DNA from: Thalassolituus sp. UBA674
Lineage (GTDB): Bacteria > Pseudomonadota > Gammaproteobacteria > Pseudomonadales > Oceanobacteraceae
NCBI GenBank assembly: GCA_002298335.1
Contig: DBNK01000037.1
Span: 61,290 to 125,289 of the forward strand
Reading direction: 5' to 3'
Length of the DNA stretch: 64,000 nucleotides
Shown here: positions 8,513 through 17,456 of the stretch, one piece after another
Position numbering within the stretch: position 1 is the stretch's first letter
How the letters are laid out: each line of letters begins with the position of its first letter
Made by a program: the position numbers and the translations under genes
Notes under the pieces: model-generated
Database searches by the model: none
What the model saw: the letters and a program-made list of their open reading frames with translations, nothing else
Told to the model about the DNA's origin: nothing

Positions 8513-9739
8513 TCAGAGGATCTGAGAGAAGGGGCCGGTGATTTCATAGGTCAGCCCCAGACCATTACTGATGCGGTCACGGAACTCACCACGCTGAGAA
8601 CTGAAATACAGGCGGGTGCCATCCGGACTGAAAGCAGGCCCGGTAATTTCCGATTCATCCTGTCCTTCGATCTGCATCAGGGGTACCACTTCACCTTCCG
8701 GCGTCAGCACCACAATCTGCATATCACCGCCGTCTTCGGCCACCAGCACACTGCCCTGTTCAGATACCGTCACGTTGTCCACACCGCTCAGTACCGGGTT
8801 CTCAGACGTTGCCTTATCGTAGATCACCTGCAATTTCTGGGTATCCGTGTTCAGTTCCCAGACGCGGTTATCCCCCTTGGTCGTGAAGTAAATCAGACCC
8901 TGGTGATACCAGATGCCCTCGCCGCCCTTAAACACAGTGGCACCTTCCACCTGATAACGCGTCGGAGTGGCACCCAGGTGTACGCGTGGTGTCGGATCTT
9001 GCAGTGCCACCCAGCTGACGTAACCATTAGCATCAACCACAGCCACCTGCAGCTCCCCACGGCGCAGATCCGGGTTACCGCGCAGGGTCAGTCGTTCTGG
9101 CACATAGCGGTACAGACAGCCTTCACCATCGTCTTCCGTCAGGTACAGGTGCCCGTTAACCGGATCAACCGCGACGGCTTCGTGCTCAAATTTACCCAGC
9201 GCCGGGCGTTTTACCGCCGCTTTGCGACCATAGGGATCACACTCCCAGACATAACCGGACGGATGTTCTTCACAGGACAGCCAGGTGCCCCATGGGGTCG
9301 GACCGCCCGCACAGTTGAGCTGGGTATTATCCAGAATGCGGTAGGCATCAATAATGCGGCCATTGGGTCCGAAGCGGATTGCTCCGGTGCCGCCCACCAG
9401 CGGGGCTTCGCAGTTGGAGACATAAATCCAGCCACCATCGTGAGTCGGGAAGGTCGCACCGCCATCCGGAAAAACATGCCACTTATAATCCGATAAGCCG
9501 ACCGGCAAACCGCTGCGGGCCACAATGCGTGAGGTGAAGCCGGCAGGCAGACGCACACCGTTTTCATCCGCCGGGCCCAGAGGACCAATGGAGGCAGCAC
9601 TGACGCCGGATACGGTACCGGCCTGAACCACACGGCTGGTCTGTAACAGGGAAGTACCAATGGCGAGAGCAGCAGCAGAGCGGGCCAGACCCCGGCCGAA
9701 CTGGCGGCGGGTCATTTCAGGAAGCAGTTTACCGGACAT
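8513..9739 (-). CDS. PhoX-like (DUF839) Tat-exported phosphatase-family protein
   Basis: 408 residues. The N-terminus carries a twin-arginine signal (TRRQFGRGLA, then a hydrophobic stretch and VQA). The body is a beta-propeller of the DUF839/PhoX family, with the signature NCAGGPTPWGTWLSCEE around residue 145 and FEHEAVAVDP further on. Full-length PhoX phosphatases are longer, so this is a short family member; phosphatase activity is probable rather than shown. GAGGTG precedes the ATG. It is followed with a one-base gap by the S1/P1 nuclease, suggesting joint release of phosphate from nucleic acid. Confidence 0.8.
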   Translation of the reverse strand: MSGKLLPEMTRRQFGRGLARSAAALAIGTSLLQTSRVVQAGTVSGVSAASIGPLGPADENGVRLPAGFTSRIVARSGLPVGLSDYKWHVFPDGGATFPTHDGGWIYVSNCEAPLVGGTGAIRFGPNGRIIDAYRILDNTQLNCAGGPTPWGTWLSCEEHPSGYVWECDPYGRKAAVKRPALGKFEHEAVAVDPVNGHLYLTEDDGEGCLYRYVPERLTLRGNPDLRRGELQVAVVDANGYVSWVALQDPTPRVHLGATPTRYQVEGATVFKGGEGIWYHQGLIYFTTKGDNRVWELNTDTQKLQVIYDKATSENPVLSGVDNVTVSEQGSVLVAEDGGDMQIVVLTPEGEVVPLMQIEGQDESEITGPAFSPDGTRLYFSSQRGEFRDRISNGLGLTYEITGPFSQIL

Positions 9740-9866
9740 GTCAGAGCACCTCAGAGTATGACAAAAGGCTGAGTTTAACCTGGAAGTATGAAGGAAATTT
9801 AACAGCGACGGGAGTTAGCGTTACCGGCCTGATTGAGAGCCGCTTCTGGTGCGGTTCTGGCCTGAC

Positions 9867-10544
9867 TCAGGACATCCGGCCATCCAGCCAGTCCGGACGT
9901 GTCGTCACTTCGGCAATCAGGGCTAAGGCTGCTTCACGGTAGGTCTCTGTCAGATAGGGTTTGCCCAGCGACAACACCTGATAAATGCCCCCTTCGAGCA
10001 TGGACTCAGACACGCCGCTTGCGGTGGTGAGCGGCTGTGTGCAGTGCAGAAACGAGAACCACGAAGTGATCATGATCCAGGCGTTCAGCGCCAGATCTTC
10101 GCAGGCTTCGCGGTCAGCCCGGATGATGCCAGCCTGATCCAGCGCCATCAGGATGGATTGTGCCTGACCGAGACAGTAGCGGTAAAAATTGCGGTAGTCC
10201 TCATGCAGCTGCGGATCGGCCAGCAGCAGGGTCTCAAGATCCCGGTGCAGAAAGCGGTATTCCCATAAGCCGCGGAAAATTTCCGTCAGATAAAACTGCA
10301 TATCGGTGATCTGAGCCGAACGCTCCTCAGGCAGATTCAGCACACCCCGGACGCGGTTTTCATAGGCCCGGAACAGCTCAGAAATAATCTCGCGTTTATT
10401 ACGGAAGTGGTAATACAGATTACCGGTCGAGATGTTCATGGCAGCAGCAATGTGATTGGTCGTTACCGCACGTTCCCCCTGATCATTAAACAAATCGAGG
10501 CTGGTCTGCAGAATCCGGTCACGTGTTTTCACGGTGTTCACCAA
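9867..10544 (-). CDS. TetR/AcrR-family transcriptional regulator
   Basis: 225 residues. N-terminal helix-turn-helix at about 10-55 (RDRILQTSLDLFNDQG, TTNHIAAAMNISTGNLYYHFRNKREII) and an all-helical ligand domain behind it. The start is uncertain: TTG at 10544, GTG at 10541 or GTG at 10532 (which would give MKTRDRIL). It is divergent from the Tat lipoprotein/GMC oxidoreductase pair, and a 16-base palindrome sits in the shared promoter region, so it probably represses that pair and itself. The effector may be an alcohol, aldehyde or acyl compound; this is inference. Confidence 0.92.
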   Translation of the reverse strand: MVNTVKTRDRILQTSLDLFNDQGERAVTTNHIAAAMNISTGNLYYHFRNKREIISELFRAYENRVRGVLNLPEERSAQITDMQFYLTEIFRGLWEYRFLHRDLETLLLADPQLHEDYRNFYRYCLGQAQSILMALDQAGIIRADREACEDLALNAWIMITSWFSFLHCTQPLTTASGVSESMLEGGIYQVLSLGKPYLTETYREAALALIAEVTTRPDWLDGRMS

Positions 10545-10561
10545 GGCGTCAGAGCGTATTC

Positions 10562-10590
10562 TTGACGTTCTAGAGTAAAAACTCTAATAA
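10562..10590 (+). promoter_or_regulatory. Sigma-70 promoter with embedded TetR-type operator
   Basis: TTGACG (10562-10567), a 17-base spacer and TAATAA (10585-10590), pointing to the gene at 10679. The perfect palindrome TAGAGT-AAAA-ACTCTA at 10571-10586 fills most of the spacer and reaches into the -10 box. This is the expected placing for a TetR-family repressor encoded divergently at 10544. Confidence 0.75.
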
Positions 10591-10678
10591 TACAAGTCGC
10601 CCGCTCAGATCCCCATATTCTGGACCGGCCTGCCGCCACTGCGCGGCAATACGATGAATCAGGTTGTGGAGCAGACAC

Positions 10679-11263
10679 ATGATAGAAACCAGCCGCCGTG
10701 GATTTCTCAAGCTGGGTACCGCAGGCACCGCTGCCCTCACGCTGGGTGCCGGAGTTGCCAGCCTTACCGGATGCAGCAGGCAGCCCATGACCGATGCCGG
10801 ATTCCGGATACTGACGGCAAGTGATGTTGAGTTTCTGTCCGCACTGGCACCCGTCATTCTGACCGACAGCGCTTATCCCGGGCCGCTGGGCGACAAGGGC
10901 CGTGATCGTCTTCTGCACGGGCTGGACGAAGTTCTGCTCACGCTGCAGAAACACGCGCAGGAGCAGCTGCAGCTGGCCTTTATGCTGATGGGCTCACCGG
11001 TTACCCGGGTGTTTGCCGATGCGCCTCTGAGTTCCTGGGCCGATGCCAGCAGAGAAGATGCCGAACACTTCCTCAACGCCTGGAAGACCTCCCTGTTACC
11101 GATCAAACGCATGGGCTATGCCGGGATCTGCAAACTGTTCGAAATGGTGTGGTATGCCCAGCCGGAGAACTTTGCGCTGACGGGTTATCCGGGGCCGCCA
11201 AAGAAGATCCCGTATCCATATCCTGCCACGACTTCTGCCACAACTTCTGCTGCTGCTGAGTGA
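10679..11263 (+). CDS. Tat lipoprotein, putative small subunit for the adjacent GMC oxidoreductase
   Basis: 194 residues. The N-terminus combines a twin-arginine motif (SRRGFLKLG) with a lipobox (SLTGC), so it should be exported folded and lipid-anchored. The rest is helical, with a Pro/Tyr-rich tail (GYPGPPKKIPYPYP). Size, location and signal resemble the gluconate 2-dehydrogenase subunit 3-like small proteins that partner GMC or FAD dehydrogenases. GGAG lies seven bases before the ATG at 10679. It is ten bases from the GMC gene and surely cotranscribed. Confidence 0.7.
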   Translation: MIETSRRGFLKLGTAGTAALTLGAGVASLTGCSRQPMTDAGFRILTASDVEFLSALAPVILTDSAYPGPLGDKGRDRLLHGLDEVLLTLQKHAQEQLQLAFMLMGSPVTRVFADAPLSSWADASREDAEHFLNAWKTSLLPIKRMGYAGICKLFEMVWYAQPENFALTGYPGPPKKIPYPYPATTSATTSAAAE

Positions 11264-11273
11264 GACCGAGAAG

Positions 11274-12902
11274 ATGACTGAACGTACACCGCCGATTCCC
11301 ATGATTGCAGGCATTCCGGACCCGGTTCTCGAAGGCATTGCCGCCGGTTGGGACGTCACCGAAGCCACCGATATCGCTCATGGCAGTATTCTCGAAGCCG
11401 ATGTAGTGATCATCGGCACCGGCGCCGGCGGCGGCACCAGCGCAGAGATTCTGGCTGAATCCGGCCTGCGGGTGCTGATGCTCGAAGAAGGCCCATTGAA
11501 AAGCACCAACGACTTCGACATGCAGGAAGCCAGTGCCTACCACGACCTGTATCAGGAGAACGCCGGGCGCATGAGCAAAGACGGCGCTATCTCGATTCTG
11601 CAGGGCCGCTGTGTCGGTGGCACGACGGTGATCAACTGGACCTCCAGCTTCCGTACGCCGGAGCAGACGCTGGAATACTGGCGCGACAATTTCGGCGTAA
11701 AAAGCGCCAGCAAGACAGAAATGGCCCCTTGGTTTGAAACCATGGAAAAGCGCCTGAACATCAGCGACTGGGTGATTCCGCCGAACGAAAACAACGCAGT
11801 GCTCAGCCGTGGCTCAGAGAAGCTGGGTTATCACTGGAAGGTCATACCGCGTAACGTCGCCGGTTGCTGGAACACTGGCTACTGCGGCACCGGCTGTCCG
11901 ACCAACGCCAAGCAGTCGATGCTGGTCACCACCATTCCGGCTGCGCTGAACCAGAACTCCGGGCTGATCTACAGCGCCCGCGCCGAACGTCTGCTGTTCG
12001 ACGGGCGCAAGGTCATCGGTGTGGAAGTCACTGCGCTGGACGGTGACTATCAGCCCAGCGGCACCCGCTTTACTGTGACGGCACCTCGCTTTGTGATGTC
12101 CTGCGGGGGGATCAATGGCCCGGCGCTGCTGAAACGCTCGAACGCCCCGGACCCGGAAAACCGCGTCGGCAAGCGCACCTTCCTGCACCCGGTAGCCTTC
12201 TCGTTTGCCGAGTTTGAGAACTATGTGGACCCATATTATGGTGCGCCGCAGTCCATCTACAGCGACCACTTTCAGTGGCTGAACGTCAGTGGTCCGGCAG
12301 GATATAAGCTCGAAGCAACACCCCTGCATCCGGGACTGGCCGGTGTGCTCTTTATGGGACATGGTAAATCGCATTTTGAGAACATGAGCCGACTGGCCAA
12401 CACCAACCTGCTGTTGGCACTCATCCGTGACGGTTTTGACGAACGCAGTCAGGGCGCGGATATCGACATCGCCAGCGACGGTTCGCCGATCGTTGATTAC
12501 CCGGTGAATGAATACATCTGGGAAGGTTTCCAGCGCGCCATGATCACCATGGCCGAAGTGCAGTTCGCCGCCGGTGCACAGAAAGTACGCCCCGCGCACA
12601 TGGATGCGCCCTGGTATGAAAGCATCGACGAAGCACGCGCAGGCATCATGGATCTGGAGTTCCGCTCCAACGCCTTTGTGGTGGGTTCCGCCCACGTGAT
12701 GGGTGGTCTGGCCATGGGTGAGGACAAGAGCCAGTGTGTGGTCGACAGCAATGGCAAATACCATTACCTCGACAACCTCTATGTGTTTGACGGCTCCATC
12801 TTCCCGACCAGCATCGGTGCCAACCCACAGCTGTCGGTGTATGGCTTCTCCTGCAAGCTCGCCAGTCAACTGGCGACAAAGATCAGCCAAGGCAAGGCCT
12901 GA
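11274..12902 (+). CDS. GMC-family FAD-dependent oxidoreductase
   Basis: 542 residues. FAD-binding Rossmann motif GTGAGGGTSAE near residue 43, the second GMC element GRCVGGTTVINW near 105, and C-terminal motifs AHVMGGLAMG and GSIFPTSIGANPQLSVY, which supply the catalytic His and Asn. It likely oxidises a primary or long-chain alcohol, passing electrons to a membrane acceptor together with the lipoprotein encoded upstream. Cysteines clustered in GCWNTGYCGTGCP are typical of this long-chain alcohol oxidase-like subgroup. No signal peptide is present, so if periplasmic it would have to be carried by its Tat partner. Confidence 0.88.
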   Translation: MTERTPPIPMIAGIPDPVLEGIAAGWDVTEATDIAHGSILEADVVIIGTGAGGGTSAEILAESGLRVLMLEEGPLKSTNDFDMQEASAYHDLYQENAGRMSKDGAISILQGRCVGGTTVINWTSSFRTPEQTLEYWRDNFGVKSASKTEMAPWFETMEKRLNISDWVIPPNENNAVLSRGSEKLGYHWKVIPRNVAGCWNTGYCGTGCPTNAKQSMLVTTIPAALNQNSGLIYSARAERLLFDGRKVIGVEVTALDGDYQPSGTRFTVTAPRFVMSCGGINGPALLKRSNAPDPENRVGKRTFLHPVAFSFAEFENYVDPYYGAPQSIYSDHFQWLNVSGPAGYKLEATPLHPGLAGVLFMGHGKSHFENMSRLANTNLLLALIRDGFDERSQGADIDIASDGSPIVDYPVNEYIWEGFQRAMITMAEVQFAAGAQKVRPAHMDAPWYESIDEARAGIMDLEFRSNAFVVGSAHVMGGLAMGEDKSQCVVDSNGKYHYLDNLYVFDGSIFPTSIGANPQLSVYGFSCKLASQLATKISQGKA

Positions 12903-12920
12903 GCCTGTGTTAATAACACA

Positions 12921-12960
12921 CCCATAAAAAAGCCCCGCATCAGCGGGGCTTTTTTATGGG
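12921..12960. terminator. Bidirectional terminator between convergent GMC genes
   Basis: An 18-bp perfect inverted repeat: a GCCCCGC / GCGGGGC core extended by A6/T6 tracts and CCCAT/ATGGG, loop ATCA. It serves the genes ending at 12902 (+) and 12975 (-). Confidence 0.92.
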
Positions 12961-12974
12961 GGATCAAAGCACTG

Positions 12975-14621
12975 TCAGGCCGTAGGCACCGCTGTCTGCG
13001 TCGGCGCAGCCATGACCGCAGCGTTTTTTTCAGCCAGGATCATATCTGCAGCCTTCTCGGCAACCATCAGGGTTGGTGCTGTGGTATTACCACCCACCAG
13101 CGTCGGGAAAATGGAGGCGTCGATCACGCGCAGGTTCTGCATGCCGTGTACTTTGAGGGTGTCATCCACCACCGCCATATCGTCGTGGCCCATCTTACAG
13201 GTTCCGACCGGGTGATAAATGTTATCGGCTTTGCGACGGATAAAGTCACGGATTTCTTCATCACTCTGCACCGCTTCGCCCGGGAAGATCTCACCGTTAC
13301 ACCAGGATTTCAGGGCATTCTGCGCAAAGATGTTACGCACGGCTTTGACACCACGCACCATGGTTTCCATGTCGTCCGGATGATCCAGCAGGTTCGGGTC
13401 GATGTTCGGGTCACTTGCTGGGTTGGCATCCTGCAGAGTCAGACGACCGCGTGCTTTCGGGCGCAGCGCGCAGACGTGACCAGAGAAGCCGTAGCCAATA
13501 CTGAACGTCAGATCCAGACCGTGGTTATCCAGACGGGTATTACTCATGTGGAACTGGATATCCGGAATTTCCTCTTCCGGACGGGACTTCACAAAGCCAC
13601 CGGCTTCGGCCACGTTGGAAGTCAGGAAGTCTTTACGGCGGAAGATGTAATTAAACACCGCGATCGGACCGTCCCAGACAAAGGATTTCGGGCTGAACGC
13701 CAGGGTTTGCCAGCGCTTGCTCTTCTGCACCACCAGAATGTCCGGGTGGTCCTGCAGGTTTTCACCCACGCCTGGCAGCTCATGCACCATCGGGATGTTA
13801 TGTTTCTCCAGCTCCGCTTTCGGGCCAACACCGGACAGCAGCAGCAGTTTCGGGCTGTTGATCGCACCGCCACTGAGCAGAATGTCATTCGCCTTCAGTG
13901 TCTCGGTCTTGCCATTGCGGCTGATCTCAACACCGGTGGCACGCTTGCCATCGAACAGAATCTTATTGGCCGAAGCACCGGTCAGAACCGTCAGGTTCGG
14001 GCGATCAAGAACCGGATGCAGATAACCGCGGGCAGCCCCAAAACGCTCGCCGTTTTTCTGGAAGACTTTAAACAGGCCCATGCCTTCCTGAACATCGTTA
14101 TTGAAGTCGTCGGTTTCCGGATAACCGGCTTCCACACCGGCTTTGACGAAGTCTTTGCTGACCTGCATCGGGGATTGCAGATCGCTGATGTTGACCGGCC
14201 CTCCGACTCCGTGGAATTCGTTCTCACCCGGCTCATAGTTTTCACTGCGGCGGAACAGCGGCAGGACGTCTTTATAACCCCAGCCTTTATTACCGAGTGA
14301 TTCCCAGTGATCGAAGTCCCACTTATGGCCACGGGTATAACACATGGCGTTCACGGCAGAAGAGCCGCCCAGCGTTTTACCGCGCGGGATGTACACACGA
14401 CGGCCATTCAGGGCTTTCTGAGGGGTGGTCCAGTAGCGCCAGTTATACGATTTGGAGCGCATCAGCGCGATGATGCCCACCGGAATCTTGATCAGTGGGT
14501 TCTTCTTATCAGAAGGACCCGCTTCCAGCAGACAGACCTGAGTATCCGGATTCTCGGACAGACGGTTGGCCAGTACGCAACCCGCTGCTCCCCCACCGAT
14601 GATGATGTAATCGTAGTTCAC
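12975..14621 (-). CDS. GMC oxidoreductase, AlkJ/choline-dehydrogenase-like alcohol dehydrogenase
   Basis: 548 residues. Starts MNYDYIIIGGGAAGCVLANRL (FAD dinucleotide fold), then PRGKTLGGSSAVNAM, the C-terminal YHPVGTCKMG with the catalytic His, and PTLVGGNTTAPTLMVAEKAAD. Spacing and sequence closely follow AlkJ, the membrane-associated alcohol dehydrogenase of the Pseudomonas alkane pathway, and more distantly BetA. The first residues lack the choline dehydrogenase signature, and no betaine genes adjoin, so an aliphatic alcohol is the likelier substrate. It is monocistronic and convergent with the other GMC gene. Confidence 0.88.
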   Translation of the reverse strand: MNYDYIIIGGGAAGCVLANRLSENPDTQVCLLEAGPSDKKNPLIKIPVGIIALMRSKSYNWRYWTTPQKALNGRRVYIPRGKTLGGSSAVNAMCYTRGHKWDFDHWESLGNKGWGYKDVLPLFRRSENYEPGENEFHGVGGPVNISDLQSPMQVSKDFVKAGVEAGYPETDDFNNDVQEGMGLFKVFQKNGERFGAARGYLHPVLDRPNLTVLTGASANKILFDGKRATGVEISRNGKTETLKANDILLSGGAINSPKLLLLSGVGPKAELEKHNIPMVHELPGVGENLQDHPDILVVQKSKRWQTLAFSPKSFVWDGPIAVFNYIFRRKDFLTSNVAEAGGFVKSRPEEEIPDIQFHMSNTRLDNHGLDLTFSIGYGFSGHVCALRPKARGRLTLQDANPASDPNIDPNLLDHPDDMETMVRGVKAVRNIFAQNALKSWCNGEIFPGEAVQSDEEIRDFIRRKADNIYHPVGTCKMGHDDMAVVDDTLKVHGMQNLRVIDASIFPTLVGGNTTAPTLMVAEKAADMILAEKNAAVMAAPTQTAVPTA

Positions 14622-14804
14622 AGTATTCCACCTACGCTTTTCTGTAATTATCGGTGCATTTTAGCGGCCAGCCCCCGTCATTCATAGCGCATAATAGGCA
14701 GAACCACAGCGCCGACGTGATCTTCATCACCCGCTATGTCCATTTATTCCGTGATAACGACGTCAGCGGAGCGGCCCCTTTCCGCACGGTAGCAATCTGC
14801 TCAC

Positions 14805-14836
14805 AAAAAAGCCCCGCAGATGCGGGGCTGTTTTTA
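14805..14836 (-). terminator. Terminator-like hairpin in the 14622-14917 gap
   Basis: AAAAAAGCCCCGCA-GA-TGCGGGGC followed by TGTTTTT. Placed after the gene ending at 14918 on the minus strand and upstream of the AlkJ-like gene. Apart from this and the presumed promoter of the AlkJ-like gene, the 296-base gap shows nothing recognisable. Confidence 0.8.
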
Positions 14837-14917
14837 TCGGGCTGTGCTGTCGGGCTCTGCTGCAGAGTGACATCAGGCCCGGAGGTGGCAGAAGTCAGAA
14901 CAGTGATCGGGAAATCC

Positions 14918-15430
14918 TCAGGAGTTCACCTTACGGATGTCAAAACCCACCCCGATACGACGGGCTTCTTCCTGGGCCCGCTGACGCCGCAGCGGTGGGT
15001 CCGCTTCCAGCACCGACAGTATCTGCATCTGCAGACGCTGCGCCCGGTCGGCGGGCATAGCCCCCTGCTCAACCCGCTGTGGCAGTGCATCGAGCAGCTG
15101 CTCACCCAGTTCGGCCGTCTCAGTAGCGCGGAACGCCTCCAGTGCCTTACGGAAGCGTAAGTTATCCAGCAGCAGAGCCAGACGTGCTTCCGGGTCAGCG
15201 TCATCTGCCGAAACCCCTGTCAGCACCCGCCATTCAACATCACTGACATCCGCCGGACGTGGCTGGGCCACATCACTCTGTGATCCGGCAAATAACGCCA
15301 TGAACGACGACTGTATCTGGGCATCGGTACGTGCATCCGCACCGGATTCCTCTGCCTTCACGCCGGATGCCGCACAGGCCCCGGTCAGCAGCAGAACAAA
15401 GACCAGTGTGGCAAGTCGGTTATCTGACAT
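14918..15430 (-). CDS. Hypothetical exported protein, possible lipoprotein
   Basis: 170 residues, not recognised. A short hydrophobic leader ends in LLLTGACAASG, which could be a lipobox with Cys19 or a type I cleavage site. The mature part is almost wholly helical, rich in Ala, Arg, Glu and Leu. The ATG at 15430 has GGAG eight bases upstream; the open frame beyond it is not supported. It lies 66 bases after the lipase gene on the same strand and may be a lipase-associated envelope factor or simply a neighbour. Confidence 0.6.
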   Translation of the reverse strand: MSDNRLATLVFVLLLTGACAASGVKAEESGADARTDAQIQSSFMALFAGSQSDVAQPRPADVSDVEWRVLTGVSADDADPEARLALLLDNLRFRKALEAFRATETAELGEQLLDALPQRVEQGAMPADRAQRLQMQILSVLEADPPLRRQRAQEEARRIGVGFDIRKVNS

Positions 15431-15496
15431 GTTCAATACTCCATGTTGTGAGCTGTAGCATGGCCGCCCCGTCACCGGGGCAGCCGGATCAGCCAT

Positions 15497-17296
15497 TTAC
15501 TTCCACTGCTGCGGAGCAGGTGCTTCGATACGGAAACTGTATTCCTGGCCCGGGCCGGACATCAGCGCGGTGAACAGCGACGCCAGACCGGCACAGCCTT
15601 CGATGTCCGGGAAGTAGGTGTCACCGATAAAGGTCACCTGACCGCTGCCCAGATCCGAGATCGGACCGGCGTAGTCCAGATCGAACACAACGGGCTCTTC
15701 GGTTTTACAGTGCTTGAACGGGATTTTGGCAAAACCACGGCCAACGGCGTTGATGACAACGTTCGCGGCCACCGTGCCGTCGATGGCGAGAATGCCCTCG
15801 TCACTGAGGCTGACTTCACCTTCAATATCGCCCACCTGCTGAATGCTCAGCCAGACGTCGGTTTTGATACCGGCAATTCTCAGAGAAGTCTGGAAATCAG
15901 GCACATCCAGAGAGCCAACCATGGTTTCCTGAGTGATGTTGGTATCCGCCGTCATAGTGGATTCTTCCGGCAGAACCACGTCCTGATCCAGCGTTGCCAG
16001 GTGCATGGTACCGTCGAGGAACCACTGATCCAGAGTTACCACGAAGTCACCGCCGCCCGGGTTAGCGGTGGATTCCGGCGCAGGTGAGAAGGTCAGACAG
16101 CCGTTAAGCGCCGGGTAGCCACTGAAACGGTCATCCAGCCAGTCCATCACCGTCGGAGCGGCCTGGAACTGAGTGACGATGTGCTCGCTCGGGTACACAT
16201 CAAAAGTTACGTTGGCAAACCTGCTGCAATACTCAGACTTCAGATCCGTGTGCTGGGAAATCGGGATAAACTCATCCGCCTGACCATGATACTGGTACAG
16301 AGGAACAGTCGGTTTGCCACTTCCGAGGTTCTGAGCGGCTACCGCTTCATAGACGTTTTCGTCTTCGAGCATTTCATCCAGGGTTTCACCGTTGGCGGTG
16401 TACTGCTCAATGCTGTCGTTCATAAAGTCAAACAGCGCTTCGAACACACATTCGTTCTTACCCTGCTCAATGGCGGCTTTACCGGCGTCGTTGGTCAGTG
16501 CATCCAGGTCAATATTATCCGGATACTGTTCAGCCAGACCAATCACAGCGCCCAGCAGGAAGGACGCACCGCTGCTGCCGTCAAGGTAGTCTGCAGTGAC
16601 CGGAAAATCGGCCGGAACACCACCCGCTGCCACCCCTTTCAGATTGAGATCAGGTGTGTAACTTTCGGCCAGTTCAGCGGCCCAGGTCGCTGTCTGGCCG
16701 CCCTGAGAATAACCCCAGATGGCGACCGGATCGTCTTCGCTGATGTCGGTACCCGGCACCTGTGACGCCGCCCGCATGATATCCAGTGCAGCATGGGCCT
16801 GTGATTCGCCCGCCAGATAGGTCGGTACATCACCGGTGGTATAACCGGCGTAGTCGGTAATCAGCACGGCATAACCGGCGTTGACAACGGCTTTGACGTT
16901 TTCGGTTTCATAATCTGTACCGGCCTGCATCTGCAGTGACGGCGCGCAGCCCTGCTGCAGACCGTGAGTACCCATGGCATAGCTGACCACAGGACGGCCA
17001 CCGAAACCGGACCATTTTGCGGTCGGTACCAGAATGGTACCTGTCACGGCATTCTGGGCACCCAGTGAATCGGTAGAGCGGTACATGACGTTCCACGCCT
17101 TGAATCCGGCCACGCCACCACCCAGATCCACTGTGGCTTCCCGGTACCAGATCAGATCACCGTGGGTGGTGGTTGAAATGGCCGGTACTTCATAAAAATC
17201 CAGACCGGACGGGCCTTCGGTTGCGGCGAGAGCCACAGCCGGTGAAATCAGGGCCAGCGTCAGGGCCAGTCCTGTGAACGTCTTCGGATGAGTCAT
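15497..17296 (-). CDS. Secretory lipase-family alpha/beta hydrolase with extra C-terminal domain
   Basis: 599 residues. Sec signal at 1-25 (ALA-ATEG). Residues about 40-390 match the secretory lipase family first described in fungi: the tyrosine-rich GYAVLITDYAGY at 141-152, nucleophile elbow GYSQGG with Ser197, acid residue in HGQADEFIP and His in PSEHIVTQF. Residues from about 400 form a separate beta-rich domain with paired Cys, ending FRIEAPAPQQWK, of unknown function. AGAGG precedes the ATG at 17296; a longer open frame to 17347 lacks a ribosome site. Probably hydrolyses triglycerides or other esters outside the cell. The AraC-type gene upstream is its likely regulator. Confidence 0.85.
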   Translation of the reverse strand: MTHPKTFTGLALTLALISPAVALAATEGPSGLDFYEVPAISTTTHGDLIWYREATVDLGGGVAGFKAWNVMYRSTDSLGAQNAVTGTILVPTAKWSGFGGRPVVSYAMGTHGLQQGCAPSLQMQAGTDYETENVKAVVNAGYAVLITDYAGYTTGDVPTYLAGESQAHAALDIMRAASQVPGTDISEDDPVAIWGYSQGGQTATWAAELAESYTPDLNLKGVAAGGVPADFPVTADYLDGSSGASFLLGAVIGLAEQYPDNIDLDALTNDAGKAAIEQGKNECVFEALFDFMNDSIEQYTANGETLDEMLEDENVYEAVAAQNLGSGKPTVPLYQYHGQADEFIPISQHTDLKSEYCSRFANVTFDVYPSEHIVTQFQAAPTVMDWLDDRFSGYPALNGCLTFSPAPESTANPGGGDFVVTLDQWFLDGTMHLATLDQDVVLPEESTMTADTNITQETMVGSLDVPDFQTSLRIAGIKTDVWLSIQQVGDIEGEVSLSDEGILAIDGTVAANVVINAVGRGFAKIPFKHCKTEEPVVFDLDYAGPISDLGSGQVTFIGDTYFPDIEGCAGLASLFTALMSGPGQEYSFRIEAPAPQQWK

Positions 17297-17456
17297 AACA
17301 GATCCTCTGTTGTTATTTTTTTTCATACCGCAGTTCACGTCAGTCAACGGAAGCCGCGGATCGGAGGCTCATCTTAGAAAGACCGGTATTGGGCAGCCTG
17401 CGCGAAACGGCCAGAGATCGGTTAAATGTGGCCAGCCGGTGACGTGGCCGGAAAAG

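Noticed and set aside
8468..9496. 342-codon open frame on the plus strand
   Set aside because: Antisense to the PhoX-like gene, which has a Tat signal and family motifs.
11814..12890. Long minus-strand frame (with 13146-14300 on the plus strand as a similar case)
   Set aside because: Both are mirrors of the GMC oxidoreductase genes and show no motif or signal of their own.
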